DNA of 64,000 bases, taken from positions 62,001-126,000 of the forward strand of contig JAKLMB010000012.1 in NCBI GenBank assembly GCA_022813625.1, read 5' to 3'. A program made the position numbers and the translations under genes. Positions 63,801 to 64,000 of this stretch are shown one piece after another. The notes below the pieces were generated by a model. It saw only the letters and a list, made by a program, of their open reading frames with translations, searched no databases and was not told the origin of the DNA. Position 1 is the stretch's first letter. Every line of letters begins with the position of its first letter. This stretch comes from Aaosphaeria pasadenensis (taxonomy: Eukaryota > Ascomycota > Dothideomycetes > Pleosporales).

Positions 63801-64000
63801 TAGTGGGATGCGGCTGATTGATGCAGTATCGCGGCACAGAGACACCTACGCAAGCGTCAGCGCGAAAAGTTCATGACTTGCAAGTATAAAAATGGATTGA
63901 GATGAATTGAAAGGACGGAATGGCACAAATCAAGGCTGCGATACCAACCACTACAGCTGCCAGGCCGCGACTCCGCCTACACTGCGAGCATAATTATTCT
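60852..64000. other. Gene-poor right end
   Basis: No open frame exceeds about 100 codons and none has a family likeness. Weak candidates are a minus-strand frame at 62305-62568 (ATG at 62568) and a 51-codon frame at 63140-63295 (minus). The region may be flank, decayed sequence or unrecognised non-coding DNA. Confidence 0.5.
63140..63295 (-). CDS. Possible small ORF or first exon, unrecognised
   Basis: An ATG-initiated 51-codon frame begins MPIVVSFDPQNMFSND and includes a basic stretch, DPRKRARIQREVE. Its composition looks more coding-like than the surrounding AT-rich DNA. No promoter or splice partner is clear. It may be chance or a gene remnant. Confidence 0.15.
   Translation of the reverse strand: MPIVVSFDPQNMFSNDPRKRARIQREVESYAYPPTGAYTAIVVQVPLPLEH

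Overview
This 64 kb window is nuclear DNA from a filamentous ascomycete (Pezizomycotina). The signs are short GT-AG introns of about 45-115 nt inside most genes, fungal housekeeping genes (PEX3, ORC2, ATG101), two Zn2Cys6 transcription factors, F-box-like families, and a single dispersed 5S rRNA gene. The class cannot be fixed from sequence alone. All gene models were spliced by eye from donor and acceptor sites and checked for reading frame; none has transcript support.

Layout. 0-7.3 kb: a secreted PAN/Apple-like protein, a 5S rRNA gene, PEX3, a possible small membrane protein and a GT8 glycosyltransferase. 7.6-12.3 kb: three poorly known genes (a coiled-coil protein with a GX3 ladder, a zinc-knuckle protein with tandem repeats, and a 200-aa protein with one hydrophobic segment). 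12.8-17.3 kb: two paralogous F-box-like genes around a small beta-carbonic anhydrase.

17.5-42.6 kb is the most interesting part. It is a dense block of oxidative and hydrolytic enzymes: a zinc alcohol dehydrogenase, an HSL-type esterase, an SDR, a Dal5-like MFS transporter, a metallo-beta-lactamase-fold lactonase candidate, a cyclohexanone-monooxygenase-like Baeyer-Villiger monooxygenase (BVMO), a second SDR, a second long BVMO-like enzyme, a Zn2Cys6 regulator, a repeat-bearing secreted protein, a second Zn2Cys6 regulator and a third flavin monooxygenase. There is no PKS, NRPS, terpene synthase or P450. The enzyme set matches the logic alcohol to ketone to lactone or ester to hydroxy-acid to oxidised product, so I read it as a candidate catabolic cluster for a cyclic or terpenoid ketone. 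Several promoters in the block share a TTTGCCG / CGGCAAA element, once as a perfect inverted repeat.

43.7-58.6 kb returns to ordinary genes: a GNAT acetyltransferase, a USP25/28-like protein that seems to lack the catalytic Cys box, a Cys-rich CFEM-like probably GPI-anchored protein, ORC2, ATG101, a T5orf172/GIY-YIG (Mug113-like) protein, and an intron-bearing tRNA-Gly(GCC). The right end (58.6-64 kb) is gene-poor and holds a decayed F-box-family pseudogene.
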